A DNA stretch of 64,000 nt from Hemicordylus capensis (taxonomy: Eukaryota > Chordata > Lepidosauria > Squamata > Cordylidae), in NCBI RefSeq assembly GCF_027244095.1, contig NC_069657.1, positions 144,704,857 to 144,768,856 of the forward strand, written 5' to 3'. The translations under genes were made by a program, and so were the position numbers. The notes beneath the pieces were generated by a model. That model made no database searches and was not told where the DNA came from. It saw nothing but the letters and a program-made list of their open reading frames with translations. Positions 32,396-42,807 of this stretch are shown in pieces (within the stretch, counting starts at the first letter, position 1; the number at the start of each line of letters is the position of its first letter).

Positions 32396-32974
32396 TTAGC
32401 CCTCGCTTGACCTTCCTGCCCCACGCCTGCCTAACCTTTCAGCAATGGCCTCCTGGATGTTGCGCAGATACAAGTCACAACCCCTTTCCGAAAGATGAAC
32501 CCCGTCGGGGCGAAATAGCTCAGGAAAGCGAGCAGTTAAATCCGGCTGCCGCACAACTGACCCCCCGGCTGCTATTACAATTTTTCCAATTGCGGCCGAA
32601 ATTTTTCTACGCGCTTTTTCCAAGCTTAGGCAAGATTGAGCCCCGCGCCATACTCTGCGCTGAAGCCAGTTAATCCAGATTATGCGCACACCGGGCATCC
32701 ACCTGTGTAACGTCACCAAATCCGAGGAGGCTTGCTGAAAAATGGCGAGGCCAGTCCGCCGGCCCAAATCATTCTCCCCTAGATGTAAAACCAAAATATC
32801 CGGAATGGGGAACCTATCTAAATGGTCCCTTAACGCTGGAAGCAACTGATTCCAGAGCATGCCTCGCATGCCCAGCCAATAAACTGAAGCGCTGCTTCCC
32901 AATCCCAGCTGGGATCCCCAGTGGGAGGTGCTGGCCCACTTGAAAGCCCAGAAGACCAACGAATGGCCACACAT
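32396..32974 (-). CDS. Ngaro SGNH-hydrolase domain
   Basis: The frame shows the SGNH/GDSL hydrolase block III as GENDL and block V as DGVHLSERG. The N-terminal block is GHSLVFWA, in the place of the usual GDS-type motif. Such hydrolase domains are known from some Ngaro elements and from several LINE ORF1 proteins; their role in the element is not settled. It is the last coding part before the B1 repeat. Part of a fossil element. Confidence 0.75.
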   Translation of the reverse strand: MCGHSLVFWAFKWASTSHWGSQLGLGSSASVYWLGMRGMLWNQLLPALRDHLDRFPIPDILVLHLGENDLGRRTGLAIFQQASSDLVTLHRWMPGVRIIWINWLQRRVWRGAQSCLSLEKARRKISAAIGKIVIAAGGSVVRQPDLTARFPELFRPDGVHLSERGCDLYLRNIQEAIAERLGRRGAGRSSEG

Positions 32975-33104
32975 CAGGACTCAGACCGGGACCGCCGCCC
33001 TGCCAGCACCTGCCAAGAGAAAATAACAGGTCAACAATGTAAAAAATTGTCCACTGTCAGCGCACATAACGCCTGACCGCCACGGACTTCCACCGACCTA
33101 TCCT

Positions 33105-33842
33105 TCATACCTCAGACTCTTGCAGCCCCATACGAGTAGCAGTGGTAGCCGCTCCAATACGGAATGAGTGCAGAGTAAGCCCCTGGAGAGGGACCCCTGT
33201 GGCCCGCAGGGCCTTCCTTAACACCGCAAGGAATTGATATTGGGTGAGAGGGGTCTGATCCCTATGAGTAAAAAGGCACTCACCTGAGAAAGGGCCTAGC
33301 CCAGCGTAGTGCCTCAAGGCTGCAACCGGGCACACACCCGAATCCCTGGCCTCCGCAAGGCGAACGACCTGACCCCTACCCTTCTGATCTGTCTTGGAGC
33401 AGCGAAGAAACAAACAAACCTCCCCATATCCGAATGACAAATCGGAAAACTGCAAGCAGCGGTCCCTGGGAGAGGACTCACTGCGGGGAAGCAATTCACC
33501 AGGGCGGAAGGTCCCCCAAAAGGCAACCAACACCGCTGCCCTAAACAGTGACACCTCCCATGGGCTCTCACAGCACCCAACTAGGCAGCCCAAAGTGGGA
33601 GCCACCAAATCCAAAGTAAACGGGCGTCTGGGGTCCCTGGTCTTGGGGTCCCCCCTAGCCCAACCCTCTAACATGCGCCTCACCCGAGGGTCACAGGAAG
33701 AGTCACTGACTCCCCTAACCTGGGCTTCAACAGCCAATGCAGCTAAATAGCCCCCCAAGGTGGACACTGCACGCCCCGCTCTATGAAGGAGGACCAAAAA
33801 CTGTTGAAGTTGTTCCACAGGGACAGGCCAAACCTCGACCAA
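33105..33842 (-). CDS. Ngaro tyrosine recombinase domain
   Basis: A phage-integrase-like tyrosine recombinase that would insert the circular DNA intermediate. The HxxR box is visible as LHSFRIG, preceded by the core region with LFLRCSKTDQKGRG. The N-terminal part includes a helical core-binding-like region (LVLLHRAGRAVSTLGGYLAA). DIRS and Ngaro elements use this enzyme in place of an integrase. Part of a fossil element. Confidence 0.82.
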   Translation of the reverse strand: MVEVWPVPVEQLQQFLVLLHRAGRAVSTLGGYLAALAVEAQVRGVSDSSCDPRVRRMLEGWARGDPKTRDPRRPFTLDLVAPTLGCLVGCCESPWEVSLFRAAVLVAFWGTFRPGELLPRSESSPRDRCLQFSDLSFGYGEVCLFLRCSKTDQKGRGQVVRLAEARDSGVCPVAALRHYAGLGPFSGECLFTHRDQTPLTQYQFLAVLRKALRATGVPLQGLTLHSFRIGAATTATRMGLQESEV

Positions 33843-33922
33843 ACCTTCAGCCCTTCAAAAAAGAGAAAAAGCCTCAAGCTTGGCTGTGTAGCTCGCTCTG
33901 GTGCTAGGTGCCAGAGACGCCG

Positions 33923-34831
33923 CTATGGCCTGCTGTGCCTCCGCCTGCCAAGTTCCCATAGAAAGGCCGGCATGGGTTCTGGGTGTAGGGCGGCCTCGGG
34001 CGCTAACTCTCTGAACCTGTTTAACTGAAAATGAGACAGAGCGTCAGCTACCTGTATGTCATTACGGATACCCGGGACATGGCAGGACCGGAAGAGGATG
34101 TTAGCCCGCAGGCACTGTAACACTAGCGCCCTAACCAGTCCCATAACCCTCGGAGACTGGGAGGTCTGAGTGTTGACAATCTGGACCACCGCCAGGTTGT
34201 CACACCAGAACCTGACTGAAGAGTTGGCAAACTCTTCTGACCAGATATGTACAGCAACGACAATTGGAAAAAGCTCCAAGAAAGTTAAATCACGAACAAT
34301 CCCCCGCTCGACCCATTCCTCAGGCCACCGGGCAGCACACCAACAGCCCCTGAAATATACCCCGAAACCTATACCACCTGCTGCAACGGAGTGAACCTGC
34401 AGGTCAGCTTCCAGGAGTCTATCACTTTGCCAGAAAGCCACCCCATTAAAATCAAGCAGGAAGGCTTCCCAAAGAGCCAAGATGGCCCGAACCCCCTCCG
34501 TAATCCTAACCCTGTGGTGAGGGGCCCAGAGACCTACCGTCAGATTGCACAACCGGTGCAAAAAGGCCCGGCCAGGCGCCACTACCTTACAGGCGAAATT
34601 GAGGTGACCTGAGACCACCTGCAATTCCCGAAGGGTGACCTTACGTGAGCGTCCAAGCGACCTGACCAGATCCAAAAGGACTAACAGCTTGACCCGAGGC
34701 AACCTAGAGCAGCCAGCCACAGTATCCAACTCTATCCCCAAGAAAGATAAGCACGTGACCGGCCCCTCTGTCTTATCCTGCGCCAACGGAACCCCTAGCT
34801 GGTCCGCTAGGTCCATAAAGGAGCGCAGCAA
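33923..34831 (-). CDS. Ngaro RNase H and RT C-terminal region
   Basis: It contains the RT thumb-like segment (CLSFLGIELDT) followed by an RNase H domain with an FWCDNLAVVQIVN catalytic-Asp region and VADALSHFQ near the end. The domain order is as in DIRS/Ngaro polyproteins. Part of a fossil element. Confidence 0.75.
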   Translation of the reverse strand: MLRSFMDLADQLGVPLAQDKTEGPVTCLSFLGIELDTVAGCSRLPRVKLLVLLDLVRSLGRSRKVTLRELQVVSGHLNFACKVVAPGRAFLHRLCNLTVGLWAPHHRVRITEGVRAILALWEAFLLDFNGVAFWQSDRLLEADLQVHSVAAGGIGFGVYFRGCWCAARWPEEWVERGIVRDLTFLELFPIVVAVHIWSEEFANSSVRFWCDNLAVVQIVNTQTSQSPRVMGLVRALVLQCLRANILFRSCHVPGIRNDIQVADALSHFQLNRFRELAPEAALHPEPMPAFLWELGRRRHSRP

Positions 34832-35724
34832 ATGATGGCACTCTCTGGAATTCCCGCTGCCGACAAAAAGAAAGTCATGCAGCTAATGCGCTGTGTATAG
34901 AAGGCCCGCCTCCACCTGACTGCCCACTCAAGGAATGTACTGAAGGCCTCGAAGGCCGCACAAGAAATCGAGCAACCCATGGGCAAAACCCGATCAAAGT
35001 AGAACTGGCCAGCAAAGGCAAAGCCCAGCAGCTCGAAATCATCCAGGTGAACTGGCAGCAGTCGGAAGGCGGACTCTATATCACATTTTGCTACAAGGGC
35101 CCCAGGGCCCCTACTCCTAACCACTTCAACAGCCTCATCAAAAGAAGTGTAGCGCACGGAACAAAGGCTGTCGGGGATGCCGTCGTTTACCGACGACCCC
35201 CTAGGGTGAGAAAGATGATGAATCAACCTAAATTCACCGGGTACCTTTTTAGGGACCACCCCTAAGGGTGAAACCCTCAGGCCAGGGAAGGGGAGGCTAT
35301 CAAATGGCCCCATTACCCTACCCGCAGCCACCTCCTTATTAATCTTTCGAATAACTACTTCCTCCTTTCCAACTACCGATTTAAGATTGCGGGGACTACC
35401 TAGACCCCTCCGAGCCAAAGAAAGAATCCGAAACCCATCTCGGAAGCCACACAACAAATAAAAAGCTGCTGATCGGTCTGGGTAGTCCAGCAGTAGCCAT
35501 TCCAGAACCTCAATCTTGATAGGGCTAGGGGCCCTTACCCACAGGGGGTGGGGGAGGGCCACCCTTCTTACTGTTTCCGTGTCTGAATCTAGACCCGGGA
35601 CCACCAAACTTGGCCCTGGGGCAGGAGGTGCTTGGGTGCCGTGCCCCACAGACACCGCAGGTGTGCTTGAACTGACAGGGGGACCGGGAGCACTTGCCAT
35701 TGGTATTATATTCCCAACAGACAA
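34807..35724 (-). CDS. Ngaro reverse transcriptase domain
   Basis: It shows RT fingers/palm motifs of the DIRS group: FRLIHHLSHPRGSSVNDGI, VAKCDIESAFRLLPVH (motif A Asp) and VLPMGCSISCAAFE (motif B). It makes DNA from the element RNA. Part of a fossil element. Confidence 0.82.
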   Translation of the reverse strand: MSVGNIIPMASAPGPPVSSSTPAVSVGHGTQAPPAPGPSLVVPGLDSDTETVRRVALPHPLWVRAPSPIKIEVLEWLLLDYPDRSAAFYLLCGFRDGFRILSLARRGLGSPRNLKSVVGKEEVVIRKINKEVAAGRVMGPFDSLPFPGLRVSPLGVVPKKVPGEFRLIHHLSHPRGSSVNDGIPDSLCSVRYTSFDEAVEVVRSRGPGALVAKCDIESAFRLLPVHLDDFELLGFAFAGQFYFDRVLPMGCSISCAAFEAFSTFLEWAVRWRRAFYTQRISCMTFFLSAAGIPESAIICCAPLWT

Positions 35725-35731
35725 GGTGGGG

Positions 35732-37005
35732 TTAAACCCACTGCTGTCCCGTACTCGCTAGAGTCGACGCCCCTGATGGCCTAGATAGCAAATGCCCGCT
35801 GTCTGACCTGTCCCCATCTATCGGCCGCGCCGGTGACATAGTAACCAACCACAATTCCTGTAAAGGAGCATCCCAAGGCAACGTGGGATCCAAAGTTGCC
35901 CTCATTCTAAAGCTCTCATCGTACCGGACCCAGGAAGATCCAGCAAAGTCAGAGACCGCCCTGTGAATAATGTCCATGTATTTCAGCAGGGCCGGGCCCC
36001 GCGCGGGCTGGGCCTGAACTATCACCCCCATGTAGATCGTGAAGCCGGATAGCCAATTATTCCAAGTCTTCTCGACCGGCTTCCTTTTAGTAGCTTCGTG
36101 TTCCTTACACGACTCCACCTCCTTATGCTTAACCTCAGGCTCCCTGAACAATAAGCTAAAGATGTCTACATATTCCCCCTTAAGAATTTTTTCTTTGGTA
36201 GATGGGAGCAGGTGATCCCCAAGAGGGAGACCCATGCCCCCGTAGGGAGCGTGTTGTGGCGAGGGAGGATTCCCATCGGGTAAAAGCCCGGTGGACCACC
36301 AGCCTCAGGTACCGGAGCGGGAGCATCCCCAGGAAGAGGGAGCGACCCACTGGAAGGTCTGCTACCCAACCAAACCTGCTCAGCAGCGCCCTGCAAACCA
36401 GCCATCACCCCAGGAAAAGAAAGTGGAGAGCCCGCACCCCAGGCCTGTGTATATGGGGGCCAGTACGAAGCTGGACCCCAGCCACCCATGGCAGGCATCG
36501 GCCAGGGAATGTAAGGCCACTGGCCGGTGATGCCGGGCGGTGTAGGTGTTGCTGGCTCACCCGGGGCCGAAGGACTAGTCGGGTCCACTGGTGGCTGTCC
36601 AACTGGTACAGCAGGCAAAGGCAGTGACGGCGCGGGCGCCTCTGGAACCGGAACCTCAGGCGCAGGAAGCGGCAACGGAGGTGCAGAAGGGCCTGGTCTG
36701 GCAGGATTCAGTCCTTCCTCAAGCGCATCCAACCTACTAGAGAGAGAGGTTAGCAGCTGGAACTTAACAGATCCCCTAGTCCTCTGAGGAACCTTAAGGG
36801 GTGGCACACCGCCCCCACCAGAAAGGTCAGCACCCTTGTTGGAAGGGGCGGCCTTAGCTTTTTCCAAAGCCTCCATCCTACTAATCAGCCCCCGAATGAG
36901 AGTCATCTCCTCGTCATCCTCCTCTGAAGAAGACTGCGGAGGGGCAGGCCTCTTGGGTTGCCTGATAGGCTGCCCCCCTTTCTTGCCCCTAGCTTTCCCC
37001 GGCAT
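35732..37005 (-). CDS. Ngaro gag-like region
   Basis: Two reading frames (37005-36166 and 36235-35732). The first is rich in proline, glycine and alanine after an N-terminal basic stretch (KARGKKGGQP) and an acidic, possibly coiled-coil part. The second has a helical segment around WNNWLSGFTIYMGVI. Position and composition suggest a structural gag-like protein. No standard zinc knuckle was seen. Part of a fossil element. Confidence 0.55.
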
Positions 37006-37659
37006 ACTGCCTTACAAACCCAGGACAGCCCTCTGGGAGTGAAAAGAACATGGCTCTTCTAAAGCCAACAACTAAGTCAGCAGGGAAAAAACGAATAACA
37101 AGCCCCACAGACTAACAGTAATGCTATGGCCAGCAAATCACCACACTGCAAAAAATGCCCCAAACTCCAATCCCCTGAGAGAAGGTCTAACAAGCCCCAC
37201 CAAGCTTAACCACCCGCAAAAAGGCCCAAGGCCCCAGGGAGCAGCAGGGATTCCACCAGCAACCTTCTGCTTGTTAGTCAGCTATTTCCCCCGCTGTGCC
37301 CAATACCAAAAGATCCCACAGTGCAAGCCAGAGAAACAATAAAAGCAATAATCAGAGCAGCAACACAACCACCCAGCTTCCGGGACCGCCCGGACACCCC
37401 ACAAACCAGAGGGCGACTGCCCTGATGAATGATGAATGAGAGAGGCCGACGACGCCTCGCAAGGCCCGAGAAAAGCCGCCGCCGATGCGGCCGGGCCGGG
37501 AGCCACAAAGGGGAGATCCCCGCAACAACTGGACCACCGCCAACACTATGGCCCCCTCGATGGCCAACACCGCCGACTGTGTGCCTCGCCCGCTCTCGGG
37601 CGCACCCCCCACCGGCCTCTGTGGAAGGAGCTCTGCACAAAGGCTCCTTCCCTGTCGAA

Positions 37660-37820
37660 GCCAAAAAACGGACTGAGAAGCTGAGCGGGGAAACGCTCAG
37701 CTAAGGCCAAAGCCCCACCCACCAAAGGCCGATCAGCCAATAGGGCTGCTTCCTGGGCCTCGTGGAACGTAGGCCGGGACAAACACCCTCCTACTTGCAC
37801 GAGGCAAGGGGAGGGGGATT
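37660..37820 (-). repeat. Ngaro split repeat A1
   Basis: The 5' terminal repeat in element orientation; partner of 31758-31920. Confidence 0.9.
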
Positions 37821-38115
37821 CTGGAAAAGCTTCTCCATGCAACTTATACCATGGCTTTTAGCAAGAGCTTTGGAATTGCATTGAGCTCCCAAAGATATTT
37901 GGGTATTTCTGTCTCAAAATGCTGTCTCTCAAATCCCTTTGCAAGGTCAGTTTGCATTTCAATCAAACTGAAGGTGTTTGCTGATGAGGTAGGGTTTTTG
38001 GCAGTCAAATTGCCTTTTAGGGGGATCCCTTCCACAGAACCCTTGTTTAAAATTCTTCTAAACTAAACAACACACAACTTTGTAAATTCAATTAACCCAA
38101 GAATCCAGAATTCCA

Positions 38116-38152
<37 letters not shown>

Positions 38153-39137
38153 GGTTCACTCACTCAGTCTAGGGCTAGCACTGGCAGGCAGCAGATAAAT
38201 TAACTAATCCATTCCAGGCTGGCACACCTTTCCTACATTCCCAAAACAAGCAGCTCGGAATAGCTAGCTTGAATTTTCAACCTTTCTTTCTAAGGAAGAA
38301 ATCACCAGATTGGGAGAGAAGGAGGAGAATTCTCCTCCCCCCTCCCCGCCCATTTAACACTTTTTCTGCCTTGCAGGGTAGGCTTGCCTTGCACACTGCT
38401 GCCAGCTGCCAGGCTGTGACATTCTCTCCTGCATTTTATTTTTAATTTTTTTTAGAAAGAGAATTGGCAGAAAATATATTTATTATTATTATTTCTTCTT
38501 CTTCTGATTTATAAAAAAAACTTCTTCCTGCTGCTGAAAGGATCATCACTGCTGCATGCCTGCCTGCCTGCAGCAGCTTCCAGCCCCAGCGTGCTAGCCT
38601 GTGACTAGCCACCAGCCCAGTGGCCACCAATTTTCCAGAGAGGCTGCCCCATCTGAAGAGTGAGACCAGACTCTCAGAAGTGGACTACAGAGACCCAGCG
38701 TTTGGAGAAGCCTTCAACTAACTGAGAGTGGCCCAGCCATTTATATTTTAACACATGCGCGCGCACACACACACACACACACACCTCTAGTCTCTCTTGA
38801 ATTGTGTATTTGGGGTCTGTTTTTTCCCTGTTTGGAGGGAGGTTAAGGTTTTGGCGTTAAACTGAATTTTAAAAGTTCTGTGATATTTAGAATAGGTTTT
38901 AAATAGGGGTTCTTCCGTTTGTAGCTTTAGAGTTTAAATAGGCCGGATCCCCGTTAGCTAGGTAGTAGGTGGTTCAACTTTAGACTGGTAGCGTAGCCTA
39001 GTAGTGGTTTAAATAAATATAATTCTTTTTTTCCCCTTCCAAATAATTTTTTTAAGAGGAAAGAAGCCTGTTCCAGTGCTACTAGCATTAATTAAAAAAT
39101 AATTCAGCTAGGCTGTCTCAGCACTCCTGTCCTGAGT
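37821..39137. other. Unassigned spacer with microsatellites
   Basis: It holds a GA run (38117-38148), an ATT/TTC triplet tract near 38470-38505 and a CA run near 38763-38785. The rest is AT-rich. No gene recognised. Confidence 0.4.
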
Positions 39138-39640
39138 CCTGCTGGTTCTCATTGCATACCTCCATGGCTTTATGAATACACTTGTTCAGACAAGTTTCAT
39201 ATTCAAGTTGTCCTTCTGTGGCTTCAATGTCATTGAACATTTCTTCTGTGATATGCCCCCCATTCTGAGACTATCTTGCACGGATACACACATCACTGAT
39301 ATTGAGCACTTCACCTTAGCCAGCATTGTTGTGGTAACTTCTCTTTTGATTGTTTTTCTTTCCTACTTATACATAGCCATTCTCCGAATCAATTCTACCA
39401 ACGGTTGATGCAAGGCTTTCTCCACTTGTGCCTCCCACTTGACTGCTGTGACCAACTTTTTTGGAATTGGGGCCTTTGTATACTTAAGACCCAGTTCTAA
39501 TTCTGTAGTGAACGAAGACAAAATAACCTGTATTCTATACTCTAGTGATCCCTATGTTAAATCCCTTGATTTATGGCCTGAGGAACAAGGAAGTGAAGGA
39601 TGCCATTAAGAGAACGATCCAGAAGATTTCTTTGCAATAA
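39138..39640 (+). pseudogene. Olfactory receptor pseudogene, 5' truncated
   Basis: It aligns with the second half of the OR gene at 62343, from TM4 (LLVLIAYLHGFMNTLVQTSF) to the stop at 39638-39640. It keeps the NVIEHFFCDMPPILRLSC loop, [14 protein letters not shown] and part of the TM7 end. Defects: the first ~140 codons are absent; two codons are missing in TM5 (SYLYIAILRI for [12 protein letters not shown]); a TGA at about 39406 replaces the Arg of the DGRRK-type loop; and a 2-base loss near 39522 shifts the frame before TM7. The 3' flank to about 39835 also matches the flank of the 62343 gene, so this came from DNA duplication, not retroposition. Confidence 0.93.
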
Positions 39641-39835
39641 GCAACTGTACTAAGAAGGAGTTGTGTAATGTATATATAAGAACATATGGTGGAATAAACA
39701 GCACTAGTTCAGCGCCATTGGCAGCTCAAGGCAAATATGCCACCGGCTCTGCCTTTACCAGCCCCACCCTTTGATTTACCCATCCTGCCCAACTGAGTGG
39801 AGCTCAGCACTGACACACTCCCTCTTCATCTACTC
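39641..39835 (+). repeat. Duplicated 3' flank of OR gene 4
   Basis: AAACAGCACTA followed by GCCAGTGGCAGC-like and AAGGCAAATA sequence matches 63290-63480 with scattered differences. It confirms segmental duplication of the 39138 pseudogene with its flank. Confidence 0.65.
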
Positions 39836-40734
39836 TGCTCTCAATTTTGGGGACACGCACTGTCCTGCAACCTGCACAGCTGCTTTCTATTGCAGGCCAA
39901 TCAACAGCATCCAACCTCTCGCACTGACCTGCAGTATCTGTTTCTCCTCACTGCTCCAGCACCAAGACACATGCTCTCTCACTCACTCTCAATTTCTCTC
40001 CTGATCTCTCCAGCACCAAACTGGTCCACCTTGTCTGCCCCTGAAATGAAGAAGACAAAGCAGACACGATTGGTGCATACTGTATATAAAGTGATGGTTG
40101 AAGCAAGGAGAAACAGGTGGATGAGTAATCAAAGATGGAAGGAGCTGCCTGGCTTGCAAGAACAAGCAGGGTTATGGGCTGAAGGACAGAGTATGCCCTG
40201 GGACATGAGGCTGGTGAGAGGAAGAGAAGAAAAAGTCTTCTCTGCCTCTCACCAGCGCAATGAAAAGGACTTGGGGGCTATGGTAATAGGAAGGTGAGGT
40301 GAAACCTATGAGGAAGGGTGAGGTGAAACTTGTGAGGAAGGGCCTTTACTCACTACCCCATGGTGCACCACATGCCTGAAGCCATTGCCTCATTGTGCAA
40401 TATGGGAGCACCACCTCTGGAACAAACAACTCTTAGCACTGAGGATTTTTATTAGTGGGGGGGGGATAGCTGTGTGACTTCCATTTTGTTTAAATTATGT
40501 TCCACTTGAGTTGTCAAAGTTAGCAGGTATCCGTTGTCAAATTCAGTAGTATGTCAGAGAGAGAGAGACTTTCCTATAGGAGTAGTGTCACAACCGCGAT
40601 TACCTAATGCTTAGTAGGCACAGAGGAGCCCCACCCTCACAGGAAGCACTGGTGTGCTTTAAAGGGCATCACAGCAGCACATAGACCTCTCTCTATTGGA
40701 TCTAAGCTTCCTTGTACAGTATGTAAGCCACTGT
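39836..40734. other. Unassigned spacer
   Basis: No gene recognised. A direct repeat GGAAGGTGAGGTGAAAC occurs near 40289 and 40315. Confidence 0.35.
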
Positions 40735-41450
40735 TAGAAAGTCCTAGGAACGTTTCTATTTTTCTTAGGCAGTTCTATAATAATGGAGAATAAATCTGGG
40801 GTGATCACATGCTTGATAGAAAAATATTTGGAAACTGCAGCTAGTGCAAAATGCAGCAGCTCAGATTTCCCCCGGAGTGACACATAGGTAGCATATTGCA
40901 CCTTTTCTGAAAGAGCTGTTTGGGCTGCCAATTTGTTTATGAGTCCAAATCAAGGTGCTGTTTCTGACCTTTAAAACCCATAATGGTTTGGTCCCTGGAG
41001 ATCTGAAGGATTGCCTTCTCCCAAGGGTTTCTGCCTACTTGACCAGGTCATTGGAGGCAGCTCTGCTCCATGTGCCGTCAATGAGGGAGGCTCGTCTGTT
41101 GTGCATGTGAGACAGGACCTTCTCAGTAATTGCCCCCAGGCTTTGGAATGCTCTCCCAGCTGGCATCCACCACTCAACTTTCAAAATGGCTTTTAGAAAG
41201 TAAATAAAAACATGGGTTTTTTTACCCAGGTTTTTAGATGAGTGCTATGTTCTGTGTTGCTGCTGCTCTGTATATTGCTGTGTTTCATTGTGGGATTATG
41301 TATATGTTTTTAACTTTAATAGAATTGTACTGTTTTTAAAATTGAAATTAATATTTGTACTGTTTTAAAGATACTGTAAACTGCCTTGGGACTATTTTCA
41401 TGAAAGGTGGTATACAAATCTGACAATAAATAAGATAAATAAAGATAAAA
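40735..41450 (+). mobile_element. L2/CR1-type LINE, ORF2 C-terminus and 3' tail
   Basis: Codons near 40830 read KLQLVQNAAAQ, the usual LVQNAAARL box near the end of L2-group ORF2. Later pieces resemble the LNGLVPGDLK-type region and the TFKMAFRK C-terminus, in broken frames. The 3' end (TGTAAACTGCCTTGGGACT and a TAAATAAGATAAATAAA tail) is typical. Confidence 0.72.
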
Positions 41451-41690
41451 TAAATAGGTCTAAAAGGAGCTTAAGTTATTGCTCATCGTTTTCTTCAGTG
41501 TTATATGTCTGTTCATCATATTGCTGAGGTTATCCAAGTATGTCCAAATGCAATGAGACTCAAATGTTACCTATCCCCTGAGAATATTAAATTTAGACAT
41601 GAATATTCTTCAACCACTGTTATCTGCCATTCAGGAATTCTCACCTGTAAATTGTCACTCACAACAACAACAACAACAACAAATCTTCAT
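41451..41690. other. Unassigned spacer with (ACA)n run
   Basis: A short ACA triplet run lies near 41662-41683. No gene. Confidence 0.4.
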
Positions 41691-41912
41691 ATACCACTTT
41701 TCAACAAAAGTTTCCAAAGCTGTTTACGTAAAGAAATAATAAATAAATAAGATGGCCCAAAGGGTTCACAATCTAAAAAGAAACATAAGATAGACACTAG
41801 CAATAGTCACTGGAGGTACTGTGCTGGGGGTGGATAGGGCCAATTACTCTTCCCCTGCTAAATAAAGAGAATCACCATGTTAAAAAGGTGCCTCTTTGCC
41901 CTGTTAGCAGGA
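41691..41912 (+). repeat. Squamate interspersed repeat (same as 53742-53985)
   Basis: AAGATGGCCCAAAGGG, then CACTGGAGGTACTGTGCTGG and GCTAAATAAAGAGAATCACC match 53800-53960 closely. Probably a LINE/SINE 3' region; family not resolved. Confidence 0.6.
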
Positions 41913-41914
41913 AT

Positions 41915-42157
41915 AAGTAAAGTGTGCTGTCAAGTTGGTGTTGACTCCTGGTGACCACATAGCCCTGCGGTTGTCTTTGGTAAAATACAGGAGGGGTTTC
42001 CCATTGCCATCTCCCACACAGTATGAGATGATGCCTTTCAGCATCTTCCTATATCACTGCTGCCCGATATAGGTGTTTCATAGCAGCAGGGATTCAAACC
42101 GGCAACCTCTGGCTTGCTAGTCAAGTCATTTCCCTGCTGCACCATTAGGTGGCTTGT
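41915..42157 (-). repeat. Sauria-type SINE, nearly full length
   Basis: Read on the minus strand it starts with a tRNA-like head having an A-box-like TGGTGCAGCAGGG and a B-box-like GGTTTGAATCC. It continues with GGAAGATGCTGAAAGGCATC and GGCAATGGGAAACCCCTCC, and ends with the BovB-like CAACTTGACAGCACACTTTAC. This structure is the hallmark of Sauria SINEs of lizards and relatives. Confidence 0.85.
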
Positions 42158-42799
42158 TAGCAGGAATAATTTGCTTAATATGTCCATAGGGGCATGGCTA
42201 ACAGGAAGCAGACGTCCAAATCATTGAAGGACATACTCAAGGTGGGGTGGGGGGGACATAAAAACAATTAAATGAGACTTCTGTTGGTTTGGTTTTTTAT
42301 GTTGTTGTTTTTTAAGGCTTCACAAGAAGCTAATAGACTCTATTTTATTTTATAAAGCTGTTGATACAAGCACCCATTTTCCCAAAGTGGTGAAGCAAAG
42401 TTGCTTTTCTGTTCTGTGCCTATAGAAACTTCATTTGCAAATTTAAAGATTGTCCTTCACCTAGGGCAGTTAACTTTCTGCCACAAGGGAAGACTGATTA
42501 GCACCTATTGAAGACTCCCCCTTCCTTAAGTCAGCCCTGACTGAATACCTTTTGTGATCTTTGCTTTTTATGGCACCTGTCCTGTTCAGATACACTAAGC
42601 ATGTGTTGAGTGCTTGTGCAAGATAAGACCCCACTTTATTCTTCTATGAATCTGAGCATGTCTAAAGTGCCTGAGCATGTCCAGAATCTTCACAGCCACA
42701 CCTGCATCCATGTAGTGGTAAAGCATTGACAAATAGGTCTGGTGGGGAAAGGACCCAAGTCCAAATTCCTCTCTCAGTCATGAAGCTAAGAATACACAT
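42158..42799. other. Unassigned spacer
   Basis: No gene or clear repeat. Confidence 0.35.
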
Positions 42800-42807
42800 G
42801 GTCACAT

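Larger units (their letters stand above)
31129..37820 (-). mobile_element. Ngaro-type (DIRS-related) tyrosine-recombinase retrotransposon
   Basis: In element orientation (minus strand) the order is A1 (37820-37660), coding region, B1 (32387-31921), A2 (31920-31758), short spacer, B2 (31599-31129). This is the split direct repeat layout of Ngaro elements. The coding region reads gag-like, reverse transcriptase, RNase H, tyrosine recombinase, then an SGNH hydrolase, as known for some vertebrate Ngaro elements. The paired repeats differ by roughly 3% by eye, so the insertion looks fairly young. Most of the element is present; it seems to carry a small number of breaks (about two to four) and is treated as a fossil. 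No target duplication is expected in this family. Confidence 0.9.
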
